A stretch of 64,000 nt of DNA, taken from contig JACPUR010000014.1 in the NCBI GenBank assembly GCA_016192135.1, forward strand, positions 1-64,000, written 5' to 3'. A program made the position numbers and the translations under genes. A model generated the notes under the pieces. That model was not told the DNA's origin, did not search any database, and worked only from the letters and a program-made list of their open reading frames with translations. Source of the DNA: Candidatus Tectomicrobia bacterium. GTDB taxonomy: Bacteria > UBA8248. This document shows, one piece after another, positions 42,431 to 51,239 of this stretch. The first letter of the stretch is position 1. Every line of letters starts with the position of its first letter.

Positions 42431-43300
42431 ATGGACCACACGCCCTCCGCCATCCGGCATGCCCTCGACACCATCGAGGCCTTCCAGTTCGGGCCCAAGG
42501 AATTCAGCGCGCGCGAGCTCCATGAGATGCTCCACATCCCGCGCGCGACGCAGTACCGCGTCCTGCGGGTGCTGGAGGAGCGCGGCTACCTGCGCCGCGA
42601 CCCCCAGAGCGGCCGCTACCGCATGGGCTTCAAGATCCTCCAGCTCGCCGCCCTCGCCCAGGATCAGATGGAGCTCGTGCGCATCGCCCAGGACGTGCTC
42701 CACCGCATGTGGATCGAGTCGCGGGAGACGGCCCAGCTCGCGGTCGTGGACGGCCTCGAAACGGTCTACCTCCGGGTGCTGGAGAGCCCCGTGCCCCACC
42801 GGTTCGTGCTGCGGCCGGGCGTGCGGGCGCCCATCCACTGCACCTCCCCCGGCCTCGCCATCCTCGCCCACTCCCCGAAGGAGAAGGTGGAGGAGGTGCT
42901 CCGCGCCGGGCTCAAGCGCTTCACCGACAAGACCATCACCGCCCCGGAGGCGCTTCTCGCCCGGCTGGAGCAGATCCGCCGCGAGGGCGTGGCCATCAAC
43001 CGGGGCGAGTGGCGGGAGAGCGGCGGAGGGATCTCGGCCCCCGCCTTCGATTTCACGGGCGAGGCGGTGGCCGCCATCGGGCTCTCGGGGCCGAACGACC
43101 GGCTCACGGAGGACCGGGTGCCGGCCATCGCGGAGGCCGTCCGGCGAGGGGCCGCCGAGCTGTCCAGGCTCCTGGGGGGAGCACCATCACCGCCGCTTGG
43201 GGCGGAGAGTGGCGTATCGGTCAACGGGGGAACCCGCGGTCATCCAAAGGAGAAGAGCAATGGAGTACAAAAGCGCGTCCGAAGCCAAGGAGTACTGTAA
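42431..43300 (+). CDS. IclR-family transcriptional regulator
   Basis: The 289-aa regulator has an N-terminal winged HTH (SAIRHALDTIEAFQFGPKEFSARELHEMLHIPRATQYRVLRVLEERGYLRRDPQSGRYRMG, residues ~5-65). An IclR effector domain follows (residues ~80-260), including APIHCTSPGLAILAHSPKEKVEEVL and the conserved INRGEWRESGGGISAPAFDFTGEAVAAIGLSGP. The last ~30 residues overlap the next gene's start and look unconserved. It probably controls the downstream DapA-like and transporter genes, by analogy with other IclR-linked operons. No ligand can be named. Confidence 0.9.
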   Translation: MDHTPSAIRHALDTIEAFQFGPKEFSARELHEMLHIPRATQYRVLRVLEERGYLRRDPQSGRYRMGFKILQLAALAQDQMELVRIAQDVLHRMWIESRETAQLAVVDGLETVYLRVLESPVPHRFVLRPGVRAPIHCTSPGLAILAHSPKEKVEEVLRAGLKRFTDKTITAPEALLARLEQIRREGVAINRGEWRESGGGISAPAFDFTGEAVAAIGLSGPNDRLTEDRVPAIAEAVRRGAAELSRLLGGAPSPPLGAESGVSVNGGTRGHPKEKSNGVQKRVRSQGVL

Positions 43301-44234
43301 GGCCCACATGAAGGGCGTGTGGGCCGCCCTCTGCACTCCGTTCACCCCCTCGGGCGAGCTGGACGAGGAGGGCCTCCGCCGCAACGTCCGCCGCTGCATC
43401 GACGACCTCAAGATCGACGGCTTCTTCTGCAACGGCCTCATGGGCGAATTCTGGTCGCTCTCCCCGCAGGAGCGCAAGCGCGCCCAGCACATCGTCTGCG
43501 AGGAGAGCCGGGGCAATGCCCAGACCATCCCGCACACGGCCCACATCAACATCTCCGAGGCGGTCGAGCTCACCCACCACGCCGAGGAAGTGGGCGGCGA
43601 CTACGTGATCATGATCAACCCGGTCTACGGCGCGCACGACGACGACGAGATCTTCCTCTACTTCCAGACCATCGCCAAGCAGACCGAGATGGGCATCGCC
43701 CTCTTCAACCAGCCCAAGTCGGGCACGACCCTCAGCCCCGCGCTCGTCGAGCGGCTGACCGACATCCCCAACATCTGCTGCATCAAGAACGCGGTCAACA
43801 GCATGGACCACATGGCCGAGGTCCGGCGCCGGGTGGGCGACAAGATCGTGGTCTGCGACCCCAGCGACGAGAACATGCTGGTCGGCATGGCGCACTTCGG
43901 GATGCAGGTCCACATGTCCTCGCCCGCGCCGTTCCTGTACCAGGTCCCCGGCTACACCCCGATGAAGGACATGTACGACGCGATCCAGAAGGGCGACATG
44001 GTCAAGGCCTGGAAGCTCCACTATGAGCTCGAGCCCCTGCGCCAGGTGCGGAAGAAGTACTTCACCTCGGGCCCGAACGGCCGGACGACGGCCTACCTGA
44101 AGGAGTGGAGCAAGCTCCTCGGCATGGCCGCCGGCGAGCCGCGCCCGCCCATCGTCCCCCTGACGGACAAGGAGCGGAAGCAGTTCCGGGACGATCTGAC
44201 CAAGACCGGGATTCTCGACAAGGTGAAGGCCTAG
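43260..44234 (+). CDS. Dihydrodipicolinate synthase-family aldolase/lyase
   Basis: The 324-aa TIM barrel of the DapA/N-acetylneuraminate lyase superfamily has WAALCTPFTPSGELDEEGLRRNVRRCI at the N-terminus and GLMGEFWSLSPQERK. The Schiff-base Lys is in NICCIKNAVNSMD near residue 180. The usual YNxP tyrosine motif is replaced by LFNQPKSGTTL, so the proton-relay Tyr is Phe. This argues against true DapA and for a pyruvate-dependent lyase or a catabolic decarboxylase-like role. It overlaps the IclR gene by 41 bp; AAAGGAG precedes ATG 43260. Confidence 0.88.
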   Translation: MEYKSASEAKEYCKAHMKGVWAALCTPFTPSGELDEEGLRRNVRRCIDDLKIDGFFCNGLMGEFWSLSPQERKRAQHIVCEESRGNAQTIPHTAHINISEAVELTHHAEEVGGDYVIMINPVYGAHDDDEIFLYFQTIAKQTEMGIALFNQPKSGTTLSPALVERLTDIPNICCIKNAVNSMDHMAEVRRRVGDKIVVCDPSDENMLVGMAHFGMQVHMSSPAPFLYQVPGYTPMKDMYDAIQKGDMVKAWKLHYELEPLRQVRKKYFTSGPNGRTTAYLKEWSKLLGMAAGEPRPPIVPLTDKERKQFRDDLTKTGILDKVKA

Positions 44235-44380
44235 GCTTCATTCCCGCGTCCATGCGCCCTCGGGGGTGGCCCGGCCGCCCCCGAGGGCGGAACTCTCGAA
44301 CTCATCAGCGGTGGGAAGGCCGGTGCGGCGGCCCATGCGCCGCCATGCGGTCATCCAGGATTACTGGAGGAAAAAATCCC

Positions 44381-45958
44381 ATGATGCATATTCTCGCCGC
44401 TGCCCTCGCAGTTCTCGCCCTCGCCCTTGGACCCGCGGCCGGCGCCCAGGCCGCGAAGCGGGGCGGCACCCTCCGGATCGCGACCGAGGGAGAAGCGTTC
44501 GATCTCAACCCCATCGGGATCAGCGGCGCCCTGAAGGTCTACCGGGAGATCATGGGCGGCGCCCTTCTCCGCCTCGACGAGAACTTCAACCCCATCGGCG
44601 ACCTGGCGAAGAGCTGGGAGATCTCCGACGAAGGGCGCATCGTCACCTTCAAGCTCCACCCCGGGGGCACCTACCACGACGGCGCCCCGCTCGACGCCGA
44701 ATCGGTCAAGTGGAACCTCGACCTCGTCAACAAGACGGTCCCGAAGTGGGTCGAGGAGATGAAGAAAAAGAACCCCAAGTACAAGTGGCAAAATCTCTTC
44801 GTCAACTATCTCTACCACATCGACAAGGTGGAGGTGGTGGACAAGTACACCCTCCGCGTCCACCAGAAGGACCTGGGTAAGGGCCAGCTCTTCGACGCCA
44901 TGACGGGCACCCTGGGACGCTTCGTCCTCGTCTCGCCCAAGGCCTACGACACCGACATCGAGTCCTTCCGCCGCCGCCCCGTCCTGAGCGGCCCCTACAA
45001 GTTCGTGGAGTGGAAGCGCAACCAGCACCTCTTCGCCGAGCGCCACAGGGGCTTCTACCGCAAGGGCCAGCCCTACCTCGACCGGCTCGAGTTCTACTTC
45101 ATCCCCGACGCGAACCAGCGGATGAACGCCCTCCTCTCGGGCCAGATCGACGTCATCAACAACCTGCCCCTCTCCCTCTACGAGACGATGAAGAAGGCGC
45201 CCGGCGTCGTCGTCCACCGGGGGCGGGCCACCATCAACTACGCCTTCCCCTTCAACAACCAGATGGAGCCCTGGAAGGACCTCCGGGTGCGCAAGGCCGT
45301 CTCCTGCTACGCCGTGGACCGGGCCCAGATCGTGAAGACCGCCCTGCGGGGGCTCGGCAAGCCCTGGGTGACCTTCGCGCCCGGCGGGGCCGTGGACGCG
45401 CTCGACCTCACGGCCGAGTGCCCCTACGACCCCGAGAAGGCCAAGAAGCTCCTGGCCGAGGCGGGCTACGGCCCGGGCAAGCCCCTCAAGATCACCATGA
45501 CGACCAACAACTCCGACCCGGCCCACATCGAGGTGTCCCAGGCGCTCAAGCTCCAGTTCGCCAAGAGCAACATCGACATGGAAGTCAAGATCGTGGACTA
45601 CGCCACCTGGAACCGCGGCTTCGTGGGCCAGCACAAGATCCAGCTCACGCTCCAGAACACGCTCTCCTCCCGCAGCGTGAACAGCAACTCCCACGTCGTC
45701 TACTCGAAGGCGGGGAACGACTACTACCAAGTCAAGGACCCCAAGCTGGACGAGCTGCTGGACGCCTGGCGCTCGACCATCGACCCGCGCAAGCAGCTCG
45801 AGGCCAGCCACGCGATCCAGCGCTACGTCCTGGACCAGGCGTATTACCCCAACCTCGCCACCTTCTCGTTCCTGGAGGTCACGCGGGACTACGTGAAGGG
45901 ATTCAAGTACCTGGGCAAGCTGATGTTCGACTACAGCGAGGTCTGGCTGGACAAATAG
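44381..45958 (+). CDS. Peptide-type ABC substrate-binding protein (tandem copy 1)
   Basis: The 525-aa exported protein has a signal peptide MMHILAAALAVLALALGPAAGAQA followed by AKRGGTLRIATEGEAFDLNPIGISGALKVYREIMGGALLRLDENF. It keeps the family-5 core (HDGAPLDAESVKWNLDLVNK, GPYKFVEWKRNQHLFAERHRGFY). GGAGG precedes ATG 44381. It follows the DapA-like gene by 146 bp and is the first of three paralogues in a row. The closing YSEVWLDK is shared in form by all three (AVWLDK, GVWLDR). Confidence 0.92.
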   Translation: MMHILAAALAVLALALGPAAGAQAAKRGGTLRIATEGEAFDLNPIGISGALKVYREIMGGALLRLDENFNPIGDLAKSWEISDEGRIVTFKLHPGGTYHDGAPLDAESVKWNLDLVNKTVPKWVEEMKKKNPKYKWQNLFVNYLYHIDKVEVVDKYTLRVHQKDLGKGQLFDAMTGTLGRFVLVSPKAYDTDIESFRRRPVLSGPYKFVEWKRNQHLFAERHRGFYRKGQPYLDRLEFYFIPDANQRMNALLSGQIDVINNLPLSLYETMKKAPGVVVHRGRATINYAFPFNNQMEPWKDLRVRKAVSCYAVDRAQIVKTALRGLGKPWVTFAPGGAVDALDLTAECPYDPEKAKKLLAEAGYGPGKPLKITMTTNNSDPAHIEVSQALKLQFAKSNIDMEVKIVDYATWNRGFVGQHKIQLTLQNTLSSRSVNSNSHVVYSKAGNDYYQVKDPKLDELLDAWRSTIDPRKQLEASHAIQRYVLDQAYYPNLATFSFLEVTRDYVKGFKYLGKLMFDYSEVWLDK

Positions 45959-45998
45959 CCGCCTGAACCGCGGCGCGCACCGGAAGGATGGAGCCGAC

Positions 45999-47576
45999 AT
46001 GAAAGCCCGCCTGGCATTGATCGCCGCCGCCCTGCTGCTGCTCGGCGCCGCGCCCGGCGCCCACGCCGCCAAGCGCGGCGGGACCCTGCGCGTGGCCATG
46101 GAGGGGGACACCACCGACCTCGACGTCGTCAAGGTCGGCTGGCCCCTCAAGGTGTACCGGGAGAGCCTCGGCACCGGCCTCATGTCCGTGAACGAGAACT
46201 TCGAGTTCACGGGAGACTTGGCGCGGAGCTGGGAGCTCTCCGACGAAGGGCGGGTCCTCACCCTGAGGCTCCACCCCGGCGGGACCTACCACGACGGGGC
46301 CCCGCTCGACGCCGAGTCGGTGAAGTGGAACTTCGGCCTCGTCACGGGCGAGGTGGTGCCGAAGTGGCTGCAGGAGGCCCGGAAGAAGAACCCGAAGGCG
46401 CAGATACCCAACAGCTTCAAGGCCTACCTGAGCCACGTCCAGAAGGTGGAGGTGGTGGACAAGTACACCCTCCGCATCCACCAGAAGGACATCGGCAAGG
46501 CCCAGACCTTCGAGGCCCTGGCCGCCACCTTCACCCGGTTCGTGCTCGTCTCGCCCAAGGCCTACGACATGGACATCGAGAAGTTCAGCCGGTCGCCGGT
46601 CCTGAGCGGTCCCTTCAAGTTCGTGGAGTGGAAGCGCAACCAGCACCTCTTCGCCGAGCGCCACAAGGGCTACTTCGACAAGAACCTGCCCTACGTGGAC
46701 CGGATCGAGTTCTACTTCATGCCCGACGCCAACCAGCGGATGAACGCCCTGACCTCCGGGCAGATCGACATCATCAACAACCTGCCCCTGTCCCTCTACG
46801 AGACGGCCAAGAAGGCGCCCGGCGTCCGGACCTACCTCGGCCGGACCACCACCAACTACGCCTTCCCCTACAACGTGCAGCTTCCGATGTGGAAGGACAT
46901 CCGCGTCCGGAAGGCCATCTCGTGCTACGGGGTGGACCGGGCCGGGATCGCCAAGACCGCCCTGCGCGGCCTCGGGCAGCCCTGGAACAGCGTCTCCCCC
47001 CCCGGGGCCGTCGACGCCCTCGACCTCACCAAGGAGTGCCCCTACGATCCGGAGAAGGCCAGGAAGCTCCTCGCCGAGGCGGGCTACGGGCCGGCCAAGC
47101 CCTTCAAGTTCACCATGACCACCAACAACTCCGATCCGGCCCACCTCGAGGTGGCCCAGGCGCTGAAGTCCCAGTTCGCCCGGATCGGGGCGGACATGGA
47201 CATCCGGGTGGTGGACTACGCCACCTGGAACCGCGCCTTCGTGGTCCAGCGCAGGCTGGAGATCACCCTTCAAAACACGCTCTCCTCGCTGACCGTGAAC
47301 ACCAATTCCCACGTCTTCTACTCGAAGTCGGGGCTCGACTACTACAACATCAAGGACCCCAAGCTGGACGGCCTCGTGGAGGCCTGGCGCTCCACCATCG
47401 ACCCGCGCCGGCAGATCGAGGCCAGCCACCGCATCCAGCGGTACATGGCCGAGATGGCCTACTACCCGGCCATCGCCGGGTTCCCGTTCATCCAGGCGTC
47501 GCGGGCGGACGTGAAGGGCTTCCACTACCTGGGCAAGCTGATGAACGACTTCCGCGGGGTGTGGCTGGACAGGTAA
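45999..47576 (+). CDS. Peptide-type ABC substrate-binding protein (tandem copy 2)
   Basis: The 525-aa paralogue has signal peptide MKARLALIAAALLLLGAAPGAHA and AKRGGTLRVAMEGDTTDLDVVKVGWPLKVYRESLG. Positions 46596-46723 are identical over 128 bp to copy 3 (48312-48439), including third-codon positions, which points to recent gene conversion. A GGAAGGATGGAG site lies upstream. It probably binds a similar but not identical ligand. Confidence 0.92.
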   Translation: MKARLALIAAALLLLGAAPGAHAAKRGGTLRVAMEGDTTDLDVVKVGWPLKVYRESLGTGLMSVNENFEFTGDLARSWELSDEGRVLTLRLHPGGTYHDGAPLDAESVKWNFGLVTGEVVPKWLQEARKKNPKAQIPNSFKAYLSHVQKVEVVDKYTLRIHQKDIGKAQTFEALAATFTRFVLVSPKAYDMDIEKFSRSPVLSGPFKFVEWKRNQHLFAERHKGYFDKNLPYVDRIEFYFMPDANQRMNALTSGQIDIINNLPLSLYETAKKAPGVRTYLGRTTTNYAFPYNVQLPMWKDIRVRKAISCYGVDRAGIAKTALRGLGQPWNSVSPPGAVDALDLTKECPYDPEKARKLLAEAGYGPAKPFKFTMTTNNSDPAHLEVAQALKSQFARIGADMDIRVVDYATWNRAFVVQRRLEITLQNTLSSLTVNTNSHVFYSKSGLDYYNIKDPKLDGLVEAWRSTIDPRRQIEASHRIQRYMAEMAYYPAIAGFPFIQASRADVKGFHYLGKLMNDFRGVWLDR

Positions 47577-47711
47577 GAGCCTTTTTGAGAAAAATGACCA
47601 TTCGAAAAGCGGCCATCATCCGGCCGGCGGCCGCCCCGCGGCGCCGGGCGCACCGCGATCCTGACGCTGGATCCTGACAATGCAGGCCCAAACCATGGGA
47701 GGCACACCATC

Positions 47712-49292
47712 ATGATGTGGACGCGGACCGCGGCCGTCATGGCCGCCCTGGCCCTCGTCCTGGCCCCCGCGGCCGGGGCGGAGGCCGCCAAGCGCGGCGG
47801 CACGCTGCGCATCGGAATCGAGGGCGAGGCGCCGGACCTGAACGTCATCGGCATCAACTTCGCCCGCAAGGTGTACCGCGAGGCGATGGGCAACGGCCTG
47901 GTCCGCCTCGACGAGAACTTCGAGGTCGTGGGAGACGCGGCCAAGGAGTGGGAGGTCTCCGAGGACGGGCGCATCATCACCTTCAAGCTCCATCCCGGGG
48001 GCACCTACCACGACGGCGCCCCGCTCGACGCCGCGTCCGTCAAGTGGAACCTCGACCTCATCAACAAGACGGCCCCGAAGTGGGCCGAGGAGATGAAGAA
48101 GAAGAACCCCAAGTACAAGTGGCGCAACATCTGGGTGGGCTATCTCTTCCACATCGACCAGGTGGATGTCATCGACAAGTACACCGTCCGGGTCCGCCAG
48201 AAGGACCTGGGCAAGGCGCAGACCTTCGACGCCATGTCGAGCGCCTTCTCCCGCTTCGTGCTCGTCTCGCCCAAGGCCTACGACACGGACCTCGAGAAGT
48301 TCCGCCTCCACCCGGTCCTGAGCGGTCCCTTCAAGTTCGTGGAGTGGAAGCGCAACCAGCACCTCTTCGCCGAGCGCCACAAGGGCTACTTCGACAAGAA
48401 CCTGCCCTACGTGGACCGGATCGAGTTCTACTTCATGCCGGACGCCAACCAGCGGATGAACGCCCTGGCCGCCGGGCAGATCGACATCATCAACAACCTG
48501 CCCCTCCCGCTCTACGAGACGGCGAAGAAGACCGAGGGGGTGAAGGTGCTGGTAGGCCCCAACACCATCAACTACGCCGTGCCCATCAACGGCCAGATGG
48601 ACCCGTGGAAGGACGTGCGCGTCCGCCGGGCCCTCGGCTGCTACGGCATCGACCGGGCCCAGATCGTGAGGACCGCTCTGCGGGGGCTCGGCAAGCCCTG
48701 GGCGAGCTACTCCCCCGCCGGCGCCAAGGACGCCCTGGACCTCACGAAGGAGTGCCCCCACGACCCCGCCAAGGCGAAGAAGCTCCTCGCCGAGGCGGGC
48801 TACGGGCCGGGCAAGCCGCTCAAGATCACCCTGACCACCAACAACTCCGACCCGGCCCACCTCGAGGTGTCCCAGGCGCTCAAGTCCCAGTTTGGCCAGC
48901 TCGGGGTCGACATGGAGATCCGCGTGGTGGACTACGCCACCTGGAACCGCGCCTTCGTCGCCCAGCGCCGGCTCCAGCTCACGCTGCAGAACACCCTCTC
49001 CTCCCGGACGGTGAACAGCAACTCGCACACCATCCACTCCAAGTCGGGGATCGACTATTACAACATCAAGGATCCCAAGGTGGACGCCTTCCTCGACGAG
49101 TGGCGCTCCAACATCGACCCCCGCAAGCAGCTCGAGGCCAGCCACAAGCTCCAGCGCTACATGGTGGAGCAGGGGTACTACCCCAACATCGCCAGCTTCG
49201 GCCTCCTGCAGGCGGCGCGGGACTACGTGAAAGGATTCACGAATCTTGGTAAGCTCATGCTCGACTACAGGGCCGTCTGGCTGGACAAGTAA
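47712..49292 (+). CDS. Peptide-type ABC substrate-binding protein (tandem copy 3)
   Basis: The 526-aa paralogue has signal peptide MMWTRTAAVMAALALVLAPAAGAEA and AKRGGTLRIGIEGEAPDLNVIGINFARKVYREAMGNGLVRLDENFEV. It lies immediately upstream of the permease genes and is the most likely native partner of that transporter. Start ATG 47712 or 47715; GGGAGG lies upstream. It shares a 128-bp identical tract with copy 2. Confidence 0.92.
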   Translation: MMWTRTAAVMAALALVLAPAAGAEAAKRGGTLRIGIEGEAPDLNVIGINFARKVYREAMGNGLVRLDENFEVVGDAAKEWEVSEDGRIITFKLHPGGTYHDGAPLDAASVKWNLDLINKTAPKWAEEMKKKNPKYKWRNIWVGYLFHIDQVDVIDKYTVRVRQKDLGKAQTFDAMSSAFSRFVLVSPKAYDTDLEKFRLHPVLSGPFKFVEWKRNQHLFAERHKGYFDKNLPYVDRIEFYFMPDANQRMNALAAGQIDIINNLPLPLYETAKKTEGVKVLVGPNTINYAVPINGQMDPWKDVRVRRALGCYGIDRAQIVRTALRGLGKPWASYSPAGAKDALDLTKECPHDPAKAKKLLAEAGYGPGKPLKITLTTNNSDPAHLEVSQALKSQFGQLGVDMEIRVVDYATWNRAFVAQRRLQLTLQNTLSSRTVNSNSHTIHSKSGIDYYNIKDPKVDAFLDEWRSNIDPRKQLEASHKLQRYMVEQGYYPNIASFGLLQAARDYVKGFTNLGKLMLDYRAVWLDK

Positions 49293-49310
49293 CATGAGGT
49301 TCGGAGGACG

Positions 49311-50258
49311 ATGCGGTCATACATCATCCGGCGCCTGCTGCTGCTGATCCCGACCCTGCTCGGGATCACCATGGTGATTTTCCTGGCGATCCAGTCGATC
49401 CCGGGCGACCCAATCGAGGCCTACCTCGGCCAGTACTATGAGGAGGAGCTCGCGGCCTCGCTCCGCAGGCAGTACGGCCTGGACAAGCCCGTCTACGTCC
49501 AATACGTGCTTTGGCTCGGCCGGCTGGCCCGGGGGGACTGGGGCAAGGAGGTCCTCTCGGGCCTGCCGGTCCTGGAGCAGATACTCGAGCGCCTGCCCAT
49601 CAGCCTCGAGCTCATCTTCGGCGCCATGATCGTGGCTCTCATGGTGGCCCTGCCGGCGGGCATCATCTCGGCCACCCGGCCCTACACGGCCAGCGACTAC
49701 ACCGCCATGACCAGCTCCATGGTGGGCATCTCGGTGCCGGAGTTCTTCGGGGGCATCCTCCTGGTGCTCCTGTTCTCGCTGGGGCTGGGCATCCTGCCTG
49801 TCCAGGGCTACAAGCCCTGGTCGCAGGGGGCCGCCGAGCACGTCACGCACATGGTCCTGCCGGTGCTCACCCTGGGCCTCACCCGGGGCGCGCTGCTCAC
49901 CCGCATGGTGCGCGGCTGCATGCTGGAGGTCGTGGGCCTGGACTACGTCAAGACGGCCCGGGCCAAGGGTTCGCCCGAGTTCCTGGTCATCTGCAAGCAC
50001 GCCCTGAAGAACGCCCTCATCCCGGTGGTCACGGTGATGGGGCTCCAGGTCGGCTTCCTGGTGGGCGGCTCCATCGTGGTCGAGACCATCTTCTCCGTGC
50101 CCGGGCTCGGGCAGTACGGCATCAACGCCATCGCCAGCCGGGACTACCCTGCCGTGATGGGCTTCATTCTGGTATCATCGTCCATCTTCGTCCTGGCGAA
50201 CCTGACGGTGGACCTGGTATACGCGTTCCTGGATCCGAGGATTCGTTATGAGAACTGA
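49311..50258 (+). CDS. DppB-type ABC transporter permease
   Basis: The 315-aa inner-membrane permease has six predicted helices. The DppB-type opening is MRSYIIRRLLLLIPTLLGITMVIFLAIQSIPGDPI. The EAA loop that contacts the ATPase is DYVKTARAKGSPEFLVICKHALKNALIPVVTVMGLQ. It forms the channel with the DppC-type partner whose gene overlaps by 11 bp. It follows binding-protein copy 3 by 18 bp. Confidence 0.94.
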   Translation: MRSYIIRRLLLLIPTLLGITMVIFLAIQSIPGDPIEAYLGQYYEEELAASLRRQYGLDKPVYVQYVLWLGRLARGDWGKEVLSGLPVLEQILERLPISLELIFGAMIVALMVALPAGIISATRPYTASDYTAMTSSMVGISVPEFFGGILLVLLFSLGLGILPVQGYKPWSQGAAEHVTHMVLPVLTLGLTRGALLTRMVRGCMLEVVGLDYVKTARAKGSPEFLVICKHALKNALIPVVTVMGLQVGFLVGGSIVVETIFSVPGLGQYGINAIASRDYPAVMGFILVSSSIFVLANLTVDLVYAFLDPRIRYEN

Positions 50259-51201
50259 ACCCGCCCGCCAGGGCGCCCTGGCCGGGAACGGCCGCGCCGG
50301 CGCCCAGCTCGGGGAGATGGGAGGGCGCCCGGCAGGCCTCCCGGGGCCGGAGGAGCCCGGCTACGAGTCCATGCTGCTGATGATCTGGCGCAACCTGTGC
50401 CGGAGCAAGACCGCCATTGCCGGCCTCGTCGTCGTCGTCGGCCTCGTCCTGACCGCCCTGACGGCCGACTTCATCGCCCCCTACTCCTTCGAGAACCCGG
50501 CCGCGGGCAGCCTGCAACCGCCCTCCCTGAGGCATCCCTTCGGCACCGACCCCCTCGGCCGCGACATCCTGACCCGGGTGATCTACGGCACCCGGGTGGC
50601 CCTGTTCGTGGGCCTGGGCTCCATCAGCCTCGCGGTGCTGTTCGGCATCCCGCTCGGGATCAGCTCGGGCTACTACGGCGGCTGGATCGACCTGCTCGTC
50701 ATGCGCCTGATGGACTTGATCCTGGCCTTTCCCACCTTCCTCCTGGCCATCGTGATCATGGTCATCCTGGGCCCCAGCACGAAGAACGTGGTGCTGGCCC
50801 TGGCCATCGTGCGCATCCCCATCTTCGCGCGCGTCATCCGGGGGAGCGTCCTCACCGTGAAAGAGCTCGACTACGTCTCCGGCGCCCGGAGCATCTCCGC
50901 CTCCGACGTCCGGCTCCTCTTCCGGCACATCCTGCCCAACTGCCTCGCCCCCATCATCGTCACGGCCACCGTGTCCATCGCCTTCGCCATCCTGGTGGAG
51001 GCCAACCTCTCGTTCCTCGGCCTGGGCACCCAGCCCCCGACGCCCTCCTGGGGCTTCGACCTGAAGCAGAACATGACCTCCCTCTCCGAGCGGCCGTTCA
51101 TCGTCGTCGCGCCGGGGCTGGCGATCATGTTCACGGTCCTGGGCTTCAACCTCTTCGGCGACGGCCTGCGGGACGCCCTCGACCCCCGCACCCGCAACTG
51201 A
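50248..51201 (+). CDS. DppC-type ABC transporter permease
   Basis: The 317-aa permease has an N-terminal cytoplasmic segment of ~40 residues, helix KTAIAGLVVVVGLVLTALTADFIAPYSF, LRHPFGTDPLGRDILTRVIYGTRVALFVGL, and the EAA loop ELDYVSGARSISASDVRLLFRHILPNCLAPIIV. The N-terminal ~40 residues look variable, so ATG 50371 (MLLMIW) is a possible shorter start. No ATP-binding subunits (DppD/DppF) follow; a dehydrogenase gene does. The ATPases must be encoded elsewhere. Confidence 0.93.
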   Translation: MRTEPARQGALAGNGRAGAQLGEMGGRPAGLPGPEEPGYESMLLMIWRNLCRSKTAIAGLVVVVGLVLTALTADFIAPYSFENPAAGSLQPPSLRHPFGTDPLGRDILTRVIYGTRVALFVGLGSISLAVLFGIPLGISSGYYGGWIDLLVMRLMDLILAFPTFLLAIVIMVILGPSTKNVVLALAIVRIPIFARVIRGSVLTVKELDYVSGARSISASDVRLLFRHILPNCLAPIIVTATVSIAFAILVEANLSFLGLGTQPPTPSWGFDLKQNMTSLSERPFIVVAPGLAIMFTVLGFNLFGDGLRDALDPRTRN

Positions 51202-51239
51202 GCCTCGCGGTCCGGCCTCTCCGGACCGGGGAAGCGCGC

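Noticed and set aside
42459-43250. Second frame over the IclR gene joined to the DapA-like gene
   Set aside because: The part before 43260 is an arginine/serine-rich antiframe of the regulator; the real gene starts at 43260.
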